Assembly (NCBI RefSeq): GCF_023065955.2
Contig: NW_026622897.1
Coordinates: forward strand, 8,561,001-8,625,000
Reading direction: 5' to 3'
DNA length: 64,000 nucleotides
Origin: Ursus arctos
Lineage: Eukaryota > Chordata > Mammalia > Carnivora > Ursidae
The position numbers were made by a program, and so were the translations under genes. The notes under the pieces are model-generated. The model was not told the DNA's origin. It made no database searches and worked only from the letters and a program-made list of their open reading frames with translations. Positions 53,529 to 64,000 of the stretch are shown in pieces (the stretch's first letter is position 1; every line of letters starts with the position of its first letter).

Positions 53529-54069
53529 ATCTCTGTGATGTTAAATACCAAAGGAGTACATATTAAATTAGACAAGGAAGAAGATTATCATGGGGTGGTA
53601 AGGTTTGGAAAAGCTTAGTAGAGGAGGTTAGTCGTGAATGGTCCTTAAAGTGATGGGGTAGGGAGGGTGGCCTTTGGAATTCAGGAGAAAGGAGGGAATA
53701 TGTACTGAATAGGTACACTTCCATTAGTGAGGATGCTGGTGGGAATGGACCAAGTGTATTTGGAATAGAGTGAATAGATTAATTGTAATAGAAGGGTGAT
53801 GAGATGTGAGTGTCGAATGGGGAGCTAGCTTGGAAATAACAGGATGGGGACAGCCTGGGGGCCTGGAATATCAGTTTGGTTTTTATCCTTTGAGGAATAG
53901 GGAGCTGTTGGAGTTTTTCTGTTTGCTTTTTAAGGAGGATCACCAGCCAGACACAGGAAAGTAAGGAAACCAGTTGGAAAGCCATTGTGGGGATCCAGAC
54001 ATGAGGTGATGGTGGCCAGTAGCTGGCGGAGCAGGGGCAATGGAGTGGCAGGGAAGGAGAGCAGAGCTA

Positions 54070-54600
54070 ACACAGTGTGGTGCCTACTGTGGCCTCAGGC
54101 ATTTTGCTCAGTATTTTCTACCCCAAAACAGTGGCTCAAAACTGCACATTTATCATTATTGTCACAGTTTCAATGTGCCAGAAGTCTGGATGTGCCCCCT
54201 CTGGGACCTCTGGCCCAGGGTCACTGACGGATTGCAGTCATCTCAAGGCTGGATTAGGAAGGGTCAGCTTCTGGCTCACTCGCGGGTTTGTTGGCAGGAT
54301 TCAGCTCCTCACGGGGTTGTTGGTCTGAGTCCTCAGTTTCTCCCTTCCTTTCTTTGCCATGGGGACCCCTGTGTAGAGCAGCTTATGGACAGGGCAGCTT
54401 GCTTCCTCAGCATGAGTAGGCGAGAGGGCAGAGAGAGGGAGTGCCAGCGAGTGAGCACATGCCCCAGCCCGGTGGAGGTCACAGTCTTGTGACCTAATCA
54501 CATTTCTAGATTTTGTTCCTTAGAAGCAAGTCACCAAAACCACCCACACTTGAGGGAGGGGATTGCACATATATTCTAGTGTGCAAAGTGTGACGAGGAG
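54070..54600. repeat. Ancient interspersed repeat (family not assigned)
   Basis: Contains TGTTGGCAGGATTCAGCTCC, GGACAGGGCAGCTTGCTTCC, CTTAGAAGCAAGTCACCA and GGGAGGGGATTGCACA, a block order I know from many mammalian loci. A 150-codon ORF (54040-54492) lies across it and is not a gene. Confidence 0.5.
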
Positions 54601-54687
54601 AACAGCAGGAGAAGAGGCTGGGGAGGTCAGTGGGGGGAAGGGAGGCCTGTCATGCCCTTTTTGATGCCTGGAATAAAATACATTTCC

Positions 54688-54893
54688 GGGGCTCCTGGGT
54701 GGCACAGCGGTTAAGCATCTGCCTTCGGCTCAGGGCGTGATCCCAGCGTTCTGGGATCGAGCCCCACATCAGGCTCCTCTGCTATGAGCCTGCTTCTTCC
54801 TCTCTCACTCCCCCTGCTTGTGTTCCCTCTCTCGCTGGCTGTCTCTATCTCTGTCGAATAAATAAATAAAATCTTTAAAAAAAAAAACAAAAC
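54688..54893 (+). mobile_element. Young CAN SINE
   Basis: TSD AAAATACATTTCC / AAAACACATTTCC (54675-54687, 54894-54906). Subgroup motif ATCCCAGCGTTCTGGGATCG. Confidence 0.95.
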
Positions 54894-55038
54894 AAAACAC
54901 ATTTCCTTTTGCAGGAGTGAAGTATTCAAGCAGCAGTGGTTGTTTCCAATGGGCGTGGTGGGTTTTGTGGGTAGACATACACAGATCTTTAAAGCATGAT
55001 TCTTGAAATCAAAACCAACTCTAAGGTAAGAAGTTGAG

Positions 55039-55228
55039 GGGGCACCTGGGTGGCGCAGTTGTTAAGCGTCTGCCTTTGGCTCAGAGCGTGATCCCAGCGT
55101 TCTGGGATCGAGCCCCACATCAGGCTCTTCTGCTAGGAGCCTGCTTCTTCCTCTCCCACTCCCCCTGCTTGTGTTCCCTCTCTCGCTGGCTGTCTCTGTC
55201 AAATAAATAAATAAAATCTTAAAAAAAA
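55039..55228 (+). mobile_element. Young CAN SINE
   Basis: TSD AAGAAGTTGAG / AAAAAGTTGAG. Head GGGCACCTGGGTGGCGCAG. Confidence 0.94.
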
Positions 55229-55727
55229 AAAAAGTTGAGAAAAATTATATTGACCATATTGTTGTGAACAGAATGACCAGAACTCAGCTGTCATTTATGT
55301 AGCCTGAATTGATGTAGCCATTACCAGTGGGTTATAAAAATGGCCAGAATATGATCAATTGTGTATATGCAGCCACTCATAGCCTAGATCTATGGTGAAT
55401 GTCCATTGTTTTTTTTTTTTTTTATTTTTTTATTTTTTTATTTTTTATTAATAATGATTTTTTATTATATTATGTTAGTCACCATACAGTACATCCCCGG
55501 TTTTCGATGTAAGGCTCGATGATTCATTAGTTGTGTATAACACCCAGTGCACCATGCAATATGTGCCCTCCTTACTACCCATCACCGGTCTATCCCATTC
55601 CCCCACCCCCCTCCCCTCTGTAGCCCTCAGTTTGTTTCTCATAGTCCATAGTCTCTCATGTTTCATTCCCCCTTCTGATTACCCCCCTTTCTTTGTCCCT
55701 TTCTTCCCCTACTGATCATTCTAGTTC

Positions 55728-56330
55728 TTATGTTCCATAGATGAGAGAAATCATATGATAGTTGTCTTTCTCTGCTTGACTTATTTCACTAAGCATTATC
55801 TCCTCCAGTGCTGTCCATGTTGTAGCAAATGTTGAGAACTCATTCTTTCTGATTGCTGAGTAATATTCCATTGTATATATGGACCACAACTTCTTAATCC
55901 AGTCATCTGTTGCAGGGCATCTCGGCTCCTTCCACGATTTAGCTATTGTGGACATTGCTGCTATGAACATTGGGGTGCATATGGCCCTTCTCTTCACTAC
56001 GTCTGTATCTTTGGGGTAAACACCCAGTAGTGCAATGGCTGGATCATAGGGTAGCTCAATTTTTAACTTTTTAAGGGACCTCCACACGGTTTTCCAGAGT
56101 GGCTGTACCAACTTGCATTCCCACCAACAATGTAGGAGGGATCCCCTTTCTCCACATCCTCTCCAACAATTGTTGTTTCTTGCCTTGTCTATTTTTGCCA
56201 TTCTAACTGGCGTAAGGTGGTATCTCAGTGTGGTTTTGATTTGAATTTCCCTGATGGCTAATGATTTTGAACATTTTTTCATGTGTCTGTTAGCCATTTG
56301 TATGTCTTCATTGGAAAAGTGTCTGTTCAT
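55728..56330 (-). pseudogene. LINE-1 ORF2 C-terminal segment displaced by frameshift
   Basis: 200 codons starting [11 protein letters not shown] and ending LIYGT, equal to the C-terminus of ORF2 in the 20-kb copy. It carries the Cys-rich segment (CWRGCGERG...HCWWEC), which is needed for efficient retrotransposition in studied L1s. It overlaps the end of the upstream frame by four bases. Confidence 0.9.
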
Positions 56331-59300
56331 ATCTTCTGCCCATTTTTTGATTTATTTGTTTCTCGTGTATTGAGTTTGAGAAGTTCTTTGTAGATCTTGG
56401 ATACCAGTCCTTTATCTGTAGTGTCATTTGCAAATATATTCTCCCATTCCGTGGGCTGCCTCTTAGTTTTTCTGACTGTTTCCTTGGCTGTGCAGAAACT
56501 TTTAATCTTGATGAAGTCCCATAAATTCATTTTATCTTTTGTTTCTCTTGCCTTTGGGGATGTGTCATGAAAAAGGTTGCTTTGGCCGATGTCGTAGAGG
56601 TTGCTGCCTATGTTCTCCTCTAGAATTTTGATGGATTCCTGTCTCACATCGAGGTCTTTCATCCATTTGGAGTTTATTTTTGTGTATGGTGTGAGATAGT
56701 GATCAAGTTTCATTCTTTTGCATGTAGCTGTCCAATTTTCCCAGCACCATTTATTGAAGAGACTGTCTTTTTCCCACCGGATGTTTTTTCCTGCTTTATC
56801 AAATATTAGTTGCCCAAAGAGCTGAGGGTCCATTTCTGGGCTCTCTATTCTGTTCCATTGGTCTATGTGTCTGTTTTTGTGCCAGTACCATGCTGTCTTT
56901 GTGATCACAGCTTTGTAGTACAGCTCGAAATCCGGCATTGTGATGCCCCCAGCTTTGTTTTTCCTTTTCAACAGTTCCTTGGAGATTCGGGGTCTTTTCT
57001 GGTTCCATACAAATTTAAGGACTATTTGTTCCAGTTCTTTGAAAAACGTTCTCGGTATTTTGATCGGGATAGCATTGAAAGTGTAGATTGCTCTGGGTAG
57101 CATGGACATTTTAACTATGTTAATTCTTCCGATCCATGAGCATGGAATATCTTTCCATCTTTTTATGTCTTCCTCAATGTCTTTTAAGAGTGATTTATAG
57201 TTTCTAGAATAAAGGTCCTTTACGTCTCTGGTTAAGTTAATTCCAAGGTAACGTATGGTTTTTGGTGCTATTGTAAATGGGATGGATTCCCTGATTTCTC
57301 TTTCTTCGTTCTCGTTATTCGTGTACAGAAATGCAACTGATTTCTGAGCATTGATTTTGTATCCCGCCACGTTACTGAATTGCACTATAACTTCTAATAG
57401 TTTGGGAGTGGCTTCTTTTGGGTTTTCCATATAGAGTATCATGTCATCTGCGAAGAGAGACATTTTGACTTCTTCTTTGCCAATTTGAATACCTTTGATC
57501 CCTTTTTGTTGTCTGATTGCTGTTGCAAGGACTTCTAGTACTATGTTGAATAATAGTGGCGAGAGTGGGCATCCTTGTCGTGTTCCTGATCTTAAGGGAA
57601 AGGCTTCCAGCTTTTCCCCATTGAGAATAATATTTGCAGTAGGCTTTTCATAGATGGCTTTTATGAGATTGAGAAATGTACTTTCTATTCCTACACTCTG
57701 AAGGGTTTTAATCAGGAAAGGATGCTGTATTTTGTCAAATGCTTTTTCGGCATCGATTGAGAGGATCATATGGTTCTTGAGTCTTTTCTTGTTGATATGA
57801 TGTATCACGCTGATTGATTTGCGAATATTGAACCACACTTGCATCCCAGGTATGAATCCCACTTGATCGTGGTGGATAATCCTTTTAATGAACTGTTGGA
57901 TTCTATTAGCAAGTATCTTGTTGAGGATTTTGGCGTCCATATTCATTAGGGAAATCGGTCTGTAATTCTCCTTTTTGAGGGGGTCTTTGCCTGGTTTGGG
58001 GATCAAGGTAATATTGGCCTCATAGAATGAGTTTGGTACCTTTCCTTCTGTTTCTATTTTTTGAAATAGCTTTAGGAGAATAGGTATTATTTCTTCTTTG
58101 AATGTTTGGTAGAATTCCCCAGGAAAACCGTCCGGGCCTGGAGTTTTGTTATTTGGAAGGTTGTTTATCACTGACTCAATTTCTTCATAATTAATTGGCC
58201 TGTTTAAGAAATCAATTTCTTCCTTTTTCAATCTTGGTAGTTTATAGGTTTCGAGGAAGGATTCCATCTCTTCCAGATTGCTTAGTTTATTGGCATATAG
58301 CTGTTGATAAAAATTTCTAATAATCCTTCCAATTTCAATGGTGTTCGTCGTGACCTCTCCTTTTTCATTCATAATTTTAATAATCTGGGTCCTTTCTTTT
58401 TTCTTTTGGATAAGTCTTGCCAGTGGTCTGTCAATTTTATTGATTCTCTCCAAGAACCAGCTTCTAGTCCTGTTGATCTGCTCTACTGTACTTCTGGTTT
58501 CTGCTTGATTGATTTCAGCTTTAATTTTGGTCAACTGCTTCCTTGTGCGTGGATTAGGCCTGTCCCTCTGTTGCTGTTCCAGCTTCTTGAGGTGAGAATA
58601 TAAAAACTGCATTTTAGATTTTTCTATTCTTTTGAGTGAGGCTTGGATGGCTATGTATTTCCCCCTTAGGACTGCCTTTGCAGTATCCCATAGGTTTTGG
58701 ACTGTTGTATTTTCATTCTCATTGGTCTCCATAAATTGTTTAATTTGATTTTTGATTTCTTGGTTTATCGAGTCATTCCTGAGCAGGATGGTTCTTAGTC
58801 TCCAAGTGTTTGAGTTTCTTCCAAATTTTTCCTTGTGGTTGAGTTCCAATTTCAGAGCGTTGTGGTCTGAGAATATGCAGGGGATAATTTCAATCTTTTG
58901 GTATCGGCTGAGACCTGTTTTGTGTCCCAGAACATGGTCTATTCTTGAAAATGTTCCATGGGCATTAGAATAGAATGAGTATTCTTTGGTTCTGGGGTGC
59001 AGTGTTCTATATATATCTAAGAGGTCCAACTCGTCGAGTATGGCATTCAAAGCCTTTGATTCTTTGCTTAGTTTTTGCCAGGGTGTTCTGTCTATTTCTG
59101 AGAGTGGAGTGTTGAGGTCCCCTACTATTAATGTATTTTTATCTATATGTCTCTTTATTCTGGTTAAGAGTTGGCTTGTGTATCTTGCTGCTCCCCTGTT
59201 GGGGGCATATATATTTATAATTGTCATATCCACTTGTTGAATACTTCCTTTAAGAATAATATAGTGCCCTTCTGCATCTCTAACTATAGTCTGTAGTTTA

Positions 59301-59551
59301 AAATCCAATTTATCTGATATGAGAATTGCTACCCCAGCTTTCTTTTGAGGTCCATTTGCGTGAAAGATGGTACTCCATCCCCTTACTCTCAGTCTGAATG
59401 CATCTTTGGGTTCGAAATGAGTCTCTTGTAGACAGCAAATGGATGGGTCATTTCTTTTTATCCAATCTGCAACCCTGTGGCGTTTGAAACCAGAATTTAA
59501 ACCATTAATGTTCAGGCTGAGTACTGAGAGATATGCTTTTAATTCTGCCAT
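56327..59551 (-). CDS. LINE-1 ORF2p, endonuclease and reverse transcriptase, frameshifted near C-terminus
   Basis: 1074 codons starting [23 protein letters not shown]-type endonuclease residues are visible: N in NINGLN, E in CCLQETH, D in VGDLNTP, D in SRIDHVLG and SDHN. The RT core holds [10 protein letters not shown]. The frame ends prematurely after LNTRETNK because four bases are missing near 56347 relative to the copy at 21.8 kb. The last 200 residues continue in another frame (56330-55728). Total length with that part, about 1274, matches human ORF2p. Confidence 0.93.
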   Translation of the reverse strand: MAELKAYLSVLSLNINGLNSGFKRHRVADWIKRNDPSICCLQETHFEPKDAFRLRVRGWSTIFHANGPQKKAGVAILISDKLDFKLQTIVRDAEGHYIILKGSIQQVDMTIINIYAPNRGAARYTSQLLTRIKRHIDKNTLIVGDLNTPLSEIDRTPWQKLSKESKALNAILDELDLLDIYRTLHPRTKEYSFYSNAHGTFSRIDHVLGHKTGLSRYQKIEIIPCIFSDHNALKLELNHKEKFGRNSNTWRLRTILLRNDSINQEIKNQIKQFMETNENENTTVQNLWDTAKAVLRGKYIAIQASLKRIEKSKMQFLYSHLKKLEQQQRDRPNPRTRKQLTKIKAEINQAETRSTVEQINRTRSWFLERINKIDRPLARLIQKKKERTQIIKIMNEKGEVTTNTIEIGRIIRNFYQQLYANKLSNLEEMESFLETYKLPRLKKEEIDFLNRPINYEEIESVINNLPNNKTPGPDGFPGEFYQTFKEEIIPILLKLFQKIETEGKVPNSFYEANITLIPKPGKDPLKKENYRPISLMNMDAKILNKILANRIQQFIKRIIHHDQVGFIPGMQVWFNIRKSISVIHHINKKRLKNHMILSIDAEKAFDKIQHPFLIKTLQSVGIESTFLNLIKAIYEKPTANIILNGEKLEAFPLRSGTRQGCPLSPLLFNIVLEVLATAIRQQKGIKGIQIGKEEVKMSLFADDMILYMENPKEATPKLLEVIVQFSNVAGYKINAQKSVAFLYTNNENEEREIRESIPFTIAPKTIRYLGINLTRDVKDLYSRNYKSLLKDIEEDIKRWKDIPCSWIGRINIVKMSMLPRAIYTFNAIPIKIPRTFFKELEQIVLKFVWNQKRPRISKELLKRKNKAGGITMPDFELYYKAVITKTAWYWHKNRHIDQWNRIESPEMDPQLFGQLIFDKAGKNIRWEKDSLFNKWCWENWTATCKRMKLDHYLTPYTKINSKWMKDLDVRQESIKILEENIGSNLYDIGQSNLFHDTSPKARETKDKMNLWDFIKIKSFCTAKETVRKTKRQPTEWENIFANDTTDKGLVSKIYKELLKLNTRETNKSKNGQKI

Positions 59552-59623
59552 GTTGTCAGTAAAGTCTTTGTTTGTATTGGCTGTGACTTTCTGTTTTGTA
59601 TCACTCTTGGGGCCTTTTTACTT

Positions 59624-60526
59624 TTATAGAGCCCCCCTTAATATCTCCTGTAGGGCTGGTTTCGTGGTTACGAAATTGGCTAGTGACTGTCGATTCTGAA
59701 ATGTCTTTATTTCTCCATCAATTCTGAATGACAGCCTTGCTGGATAAAGGATCCTTGGCTGCATGTTTTTCTCTGAAAGAGCTTTAAAAATGCTCCCCCA
59801 ACCCTTTCTCTCATTCCAGGTCTGTGTAGACAGGTCTGATGTAATTCTGATGCCTTTGCCTTGGTACGTGAGAAATTTCTTTGCCCTGGCCGCTTTCAAT
59901 ACTGTTTCCTTGGATCTCATATTTGCGAATTGCACTATGACGTGACGTGGTGTAGGTCTGTCATGGTTGAGCTTGGGAGGGGTCCTCTCTGCCTCTTGGA
60001 CACGAATTTTTGTTTCCCTTGCTAGATTAGGGAAGTTTTCAGCTACAATTTGTTCAAATATCTCTTCTAGACCTCTGTTTTTCTCCACCCCCTCGGGGAT
60101 GCCAATGATTCTAACATTGGATCGTTTCGTTGAGTCAGTAATCTCCCGTAGCCAACATTCATGGGCGTGGATTTTTTTAAGACCATCTTCTATTTTTATT
60201 TTTTCCTCTATTAACCCATCCTCCAATTCACTAACCCTTTCCTCCGCTTCCGTGACCCTGGCCGTCAGAGCCTCTAGTTTTGCCTGCATTTGGCTCATAG
60301 AATTTTTAATTTCTGTCAAATTCGCTCTCATTTCCGCCCTTAGGGATTGTATATTCTCAGTAATATTTTCCTGAATACTTTTTTCAAGTCTACTCATTAT
60401 CTTGACCATTGTTACTCTGAATTCCATTTCTGATAATTTGGTTACATCCATATCCGTTACTTCTGTGGCAGAGGCCACTGATTCACTGTCTTTTCTTTGC
60501 TGGGGGGGGCTTCTCCTTCTTGTCAT
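59624..60526 (-). CDS. LINE-1 ORF1p (nucleic-acid chaperone), intact 300 aa
   Basis: Begins MTRRRSPPQQRKD and ends LQEILRGAL. A heptad-rich coiled coil spans about residues 40-130 (RLEKSIQ...EAEERVSELEDG), followed by an RRM-like core starting NVRIIGIPEG near residue 137 and a C-terminal domain with RHVIVQFAN near 199. Family ORF1p forms trimers that coat L1 RNA and act as a chaperone in retrotransposition. No stop or frameshift. Somewhat shorter than human ORF1p (338). Confidence 0.93.
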   Translation of the reverse strand: MTRRRSPPQQRKDSESVASATEVTDMDVTKLSEMEFRVTMVKIMSRLEKSIQENITENIQSLRAEMRANLTEIKNSMSQMQAKLEALTARVTEAEERVSELEDGLIEEKIKIEDGLKKIHAHECWLREITDSTKRSNVRIIGIPEGVEKNRGLEEIFEQIVAENFPNLARETKIRVQEAERTPPKLNHDRPTPRHVIVQFANMRSKETVLKAARAKKFLTYQGKGIRITSDLSTQTWNERKGWGSIFKALSEKNMQPRILYPARLSFRIDGEIKTFQNRQSLANFVTTKPALQEILRGAL

Positions 60527-60628
60527 TCTGATGAAGAGAGGTTGCGGGCTTTCCAGAGCCCAAAATTATTGACTGGGTCCCAGGCCGTGCCCCTTGTTTT
60601 ATAGGGATCTTAGAGATGTGGGCTTCTT

Positions 60629-60829
60629 CTTTAAAGATTTTATTTATTTACTTATCTGAGAGAGGGAGACAGACAGTCAGCAAGAACGAAACAGAAGCAG
60701 GGGAGTGAGAGAGGAAGAAGCAGGCTCCCAGCGGAGGAGCCCGATGAGGGACTCCTTTCCGGAACGCCGGGATCACGCCCTAAGCCGAAGACAGGCGCTC
60801 AATGACGGCGCCACCCAGGCGCCTCCGGT
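60629..60829 (-). mobile_element. CAN SINE inserted in the L1 5'UTR
   Basis: Reverse-orientation tRNA-derived SINE (tail TTTAAAGATTTTATTTATTT, head end GGCGCCACCCAGGCGCC). Flanked by a perfect 12-bp duplication TGTGGGCTTCTT at 60617-60628 and 60830-60841. It therefore jumped into an existing L1 leader, in the same orientation as the L1. Confidence 0.93.
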
Positions 60830-61198
60830 TGTGGGCTTCTTGATTTTTCAGCCTGCCTTCTGTGTTCTGGGGGAGGGGCCTGCCGCGCCAATACTCAGGC
60901 AACCCTGTTTGGGTAGTGTCTCCGTGTCCCCTGCGAGGGAGGATGGGGATGGGCACTCTCTGAGCCGGTATTTCCAGGCTTTTGTTCTCTGGCGGCTTTC
61001 CCTGGCGGCCGGCTATGCCTCTTCTGAGGGTCAGAGCAGCAGAGGCTGCATTGTCGCAGAACAGAGGGATTGCGGCCCGTTCTCCACTGATGTTCTGGCC
61101 ACTTTAACTCTGTTACTGTTGGTGCTGCTCAACCCTGCGGCCGTCCCGGGATGTGCGCACCAACTCGGCGACCCTGCCCTCACTTCCAGGGCCGGCGC

Positions 61199-61290
61199 GT
61201 CTCTGTCCTTTGTGTTTCTAATGCCGCCAGCCACCGGCCGCCCCGTCTCTGTCCTTTGTGTTTCTAATGCCGCCAGCCACCGGCCGCCCC
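61199..61290. repeat. Perfect 46-bp tandem duplication in L1 5'UTR
   Basis: Units 61199-61244 and 61245-61290 are identical base for base, each starting GTCTCTGTCC and ending CCGGCCGCCCC. Confidence 0.95.
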
Positions 61291-61640
61291 GCGCGCTCCC
61301 GGGTCTCCCGGTCTCAGTCTATGCCCGGTGAGCACACCTCGATTCCGGAGTTTCGTGAGAAGCCTGGTGGCGCGCGCACCCGGTTCAGGGTCTCAGTCTG
61401 CTGTTTCGCGGGTGCCGACCGCGAGTCCGCCCGCTCCCCCGTGCAGGTGGCCCGCCAGCCGCCAGCCGCCCCGCGCGCGCTCCGGGAGTTCCCGGTCTCA
61501 GTCTGGATCCTGTGAGCACACCGGGATTCCGGTGTTCCGGGAGATGCCTGGTGGCGCGCGCGTTCACGGCTCACCGGTCTCAGTCCGCTCTCTCGCGGGT
61601 GCCCTCTGTGTGTCCGCCCGCTCCCCCGTGCAGGTGGCTG
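61291..61640. repeat. Two diverged ~180-bp tandem units in L1 5'UTR
   Basis: Both units carry, in order, GGTCTCAGTCT, GTGAGCACACC, GATTCCGG, CCTGGTGGCGCGCGC, TCGCGGGTGCC and GTCCGCCCGCTCCCCCGTGC. They differ by substitutions and small gaps. The layout resembles monomer-type L1 promoters. Confidence 0.8.
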
Positions 61641-61900
61641 CCGCTTCCCGGCGCCCAAACGCGGCGGCTCCCTCCCCCTTCCGTTTATCTTCCGATATCC
61701 GTGCACGGTTTACAGCTCCCCTCTTGGTACCTCAATACTCAGCGCTGGAGATGTTCATTTGTAGAGATCCAGATGCATCATCCTGCGTCTCAGGCTGATT
61801 CCGTGGTTATATAGGCTGGTCTGGTACCTATCCAGCTCGACTCAGGGGACCGGCTGAAAAAGGGGTCCCCTATTCCTCCGCCATCTTAACTCCTCCCCTA

Positions 61901-64000
61901 CTTAAAAATTTTTTAAAAGCTGTTGTTTTTTTTTTTAAACTGAAAACTTTTACATTCCTCCTGGAAATAGAATTATTTTAAAGATGAGAAACAGATTGTG
62001 CTCATTTCGCTTTTGTTTTGTCTGGGATATTTCTAGCCTCCCCTGCACATAGAAAAATCATTGTTAGTTTCACACAATTTAACTTTATAGCAAGATTCTG
62101 TTGCAAGACACTTGGAATCAGTCCCAGATAAACACTCTCTCCACATAGCTGCAGAGAGAACTGCTATCACCACAAAAGAAAAGTCCGGGAGGGTGGTTTG
62201 TGCACTGGAAGGATTTTCAGAGCAGCAGTTAGGCTTTTAAGTAGCTCATCAGTCGGTTTGCTTCCTTCAGAATCCATCCACCCAGTCCCACTGGCACTCT
62301 GTCACCATCGAGACAGGAGTATTAATCATTAAAAAAAAAAAGAATTAAAGCACTGACCTTTTCCATCTTCCTCCTTCCCTTCCTTCCTCCCTTCCTTCCT
62401 TGTTGGTTAAAGAAACGACGTCCCAGGCTTGTAATCTTAAGATGCCCAAGAAACAAGTCCTCAGTATGTCAGCCCAAGTTCACCTTCAGGCAGCCAGTTT
62501 ATTAGTGAAAATTCCCAATTTAGTATAAGTATGAACTCACTTTAAAAACCTTTTTCACTTTTCACAAATAACTTAATAAATACGAGCACTGGCTGATGAC
62601 AACCTGAAGAAATTGAAGGGCTAGTGTCCTTCACCTCTTAAGGGTTTAATTTGCTTGCAGAGAGAAGCATAGATGGGTAGCAAGGTGTCACACCGGCATC
62701 TCGAAGTTAACATTTCCAGAAGCTAATTACCAGTTTCCCCTTCATACTTTATTCTCCTATCAGTCTTCCCTGAAAATGCTGCCACCATCCATTCATTTTT
62801 TTCAAGTCAGAAATCTGGGACTTGTCCTGGATTCCTATCACTTACTTCTAATCTATCAGAAAGTTCTACCAGTTCCACGTCTAAAATATATGTGATTTTT
62901 GTCTCTCTCTCCATTTCCAGGGCCACTGCCCCAGGCCAAAGTACCACCATTTCTTGCCTGAATTATTGACATGGCCTCTGGTCTCCTGCCTGCACTTTGT
63001 TTCTCTTCATACTTCTTTAGTTCTCTCTTCTCTTCTGTTACCCCTGGAAAGCTTCCTCTTGATTTTAAAATAGAACCCAAACTTTGTGCTCCATATGACC
63101 CAGCCACCTCCTCTCCCCAGTGTCCAGCTGAGAAGCTGGTCACACTGGCCTTTTCTCAAGTCCTAAAGCACACCAGTTTCATTCCTGCCTCAAGATCTTT
63201 GTATTTCCTGCCTTTATGCCTAGAATGCTGCCGCTTACCCCCACCTCCCACCTCTTCATAAAACCAGTCATTCTTCAGATCCTAGCCTAATGTCCCCCAC
63301 TTGCAGAAGCCTTCCTTGGTCACCTGTGTAGGTAGAAATCTTGTTATTTTCCATTATGATACCTATATACTCCCCTTTCTTGCAGTCTCAAAATTTTTTC
63401 TGCATTTCCTTTTGTCTCATTTATTTGCTTACTAGTTGACTGTCTTTCCCGATCACAGGGATGTCAGCGTCATGGGGGCCAGAGCCCTGTGTTGTCTTAG
63501 TACTCTTCCTTCACCAGGACCCAGCCTGGGGCCCACCACCCAGCAGGTGCTGAGTACTTACTGAGTGAGCGACAGTGCCTGCCATCTCTAAAGAACTGGT
63601 TGAACTTGGTTTGGTAAACATTTTGAGATTTAATACCAAAATTTTCGAGTGTACTTCACATAGGTATTATATTCTTTGTGTTTCCACTTAGAGAAGAAAC
63701 ACCACAAAATGAAATCCCCTAAGTACTTCTCCAAGTCTGGTTATGTGGCTAATTTTATCTTCCTGGAAATTTTCCGTTCCTATTTATGGATAAAATTTGT
63801 TTTAGTCCTCAACTACTACTTTAAAGACAAATCAGAATCAAGGATTCTGAATCAAGGATCTTTTAGGAAATTGCTTTCCTCATGGCCACACCATCATTTG
63901 GTAGCCGCCCTTACACAGGTGTTCACCGACAAGGTACTCCCTTTATAGCAGGATGAACAATTGAGATTGGTGGGTAGTTACTGTCCCAGCTTGTGGAGAG
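61901..64000. other. Intergenic DNA to window end
   Basis: A short TTCC/TCC tract at about 62366-62400 and an L2 at 62740-63575. No supported gene. A 90-codon ORF at 63676-63948 has no recognisable content. Confidence 0.55.
62740..63575 (+). repeat. LINE-2 3' segment
   Basis: CTGGGACTTGTCCTGGATTCC, TTCTTGCCTGAATTATTGACATGG, TTCTTCAGATCCTAGCCTAATGTC and a terminal CCCAGCAGGTGCTGAGTACTTACTGAG in L2 order. Confidence 0.72.

Larger units (their letters stand above)
55409..61900 (-). mobile_element. Full-length young LINE-1 between PTS and the window end
   Basis: Minus-strand element of about 6.5 kb. In transcription order it has a GC-rich 5'UTR (61900-60527), ORF1 (60526-59624), a 72-base spacer, ORF2 (59551-55728, one frameshift), a 3'UTR and a poly(A) tail seen as T-runs at 55409-55450. 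The extreme 5' end reads GGGGAGGAGTTAAGATGGCG, the usual start with a YY1-type AAGATGGCGG site. I could not find a clear target-site duplication; both flanks are AT-rich. The 5'UTR carries a SINE insertion. Confidence 0.95.
60527..61900 (-). promoter_or_regulatory. LINE-1 5'UTR/internal promoter with tandem repeats
   Basis: GC- and CpG-rich leader of the minus-strand L1. Contains a YY1-type site (CCGCCATCTT on the + strand, 61878-61887), a perfect 46-bp tandem duplication at 61199-61244/61245-61290, and two roughly 180-bp imperfect units at about 61291-61472 and 61473-61640, each with GGTCTCAGTC and GAGCACACC. Open frames on both strands here are compositional. A SINE at 60629-60829 interrupts it. 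Confidence 0.85.

Noticed and set aside
54040..54492. 150-codon + strand ORF
   Set aside because: Lies across an ancient dispersed repeat and has no family resemblance or splice context.
56810..60374. Plus-strand ORFs of 60-135 codons across the L1
   Set aside because: They are antisense to ORF1 and ORF2. The one at 56810-57100 also appears in the 20-kb copy, as expected for a shadow of ORF2.
60705..61814. ORFs up to 208 codons in the L1 leader
   Set aside because: They cross the SINE and tandem repeats of the L1 5'UTR, are proline/arginine-rich, and are explained by GC content.
55409..61900. Target-site duplication for the full-length L1
   Set aside because: I compared the flanks (CTATGGTGAATGTCCATTG on the left, TTAAAAATTTTTTAAAAGC on the right) and found no convincing match.

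Overview
The window is mammalian nuclear DNA, almost certainly from a caniform carnivore. About 31 tRNA-derived CAN-type SINEs are scattered through it (head GGGCGCCTGGGTGGCTCAG, tail AATAAATAAAATCTT-A(n)), many with target-site duplications. Several belong to a young subgroup (AACGCTGGGATCACGCCC, GACAGAGATAGAGACAGCC) that I associate with bears/arctoids; species is inference. The rest of the repeat load is carnivore and older LINE-1, LINE-2, MIR and MER5-like fossils plus microsatellites.

Two complete protein-coding genes lie head-to-tail on the + strand. BCO2 (beta-carotene oxygenase 2) runs from the start codon at 2096 to the stop at 41748 in 12 coding exons that join in phase to 575 codons. 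All four iron-binding histidines are present, and the primate-type GKAAA insertion at the exon 3/4 junction is absent. PTS (6-pyruvoyltetrahydropterin synthase) runs from 44892 to 51226 in 6 coding exons, including a 23-bp micro-exon. It gives 147 codons with all zinc and catalytic residues and starts in a CpG island. BCO2-PTS adjacency matches the order on human 11q23. The two genes do not act in one pathway: one cleaves carotenoids, the other makes tetrahydrobiopterin.

Layout: 1-2095 BCO2 upstream/5'UTR; 2096-41748 BCO2 (introns 2, 5 and 8 are large and repeat-filled; intron 5 holds a 2.7-kb young 5'-truncated L1 in sense orientation with a 15-bp TSD); 41749-42030 BCO2 3'UTR; 42030-44750 intergenic, poor in recent repeats; 44750-45330 CpG island; 44892-51520 PTS; 51520-55408 intergenic with old repeats and SINEs; 55409-61900 a full-length young L1 on the minus strand (intact ORF1, ORF2 broken by one 4-bp deletion, 5'UTR interrupted by a SINE with its own TSD); 61900-64000 intergenic, including an L2.

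I found no CRISPR, operon or undescribed multi-gene system. The most notable items are the ancestral-type BCO2 splice junction, the SINE-in-L1-promoter nest, the pair of near-identical young L1s, and SINE/L1 nests close to exons.
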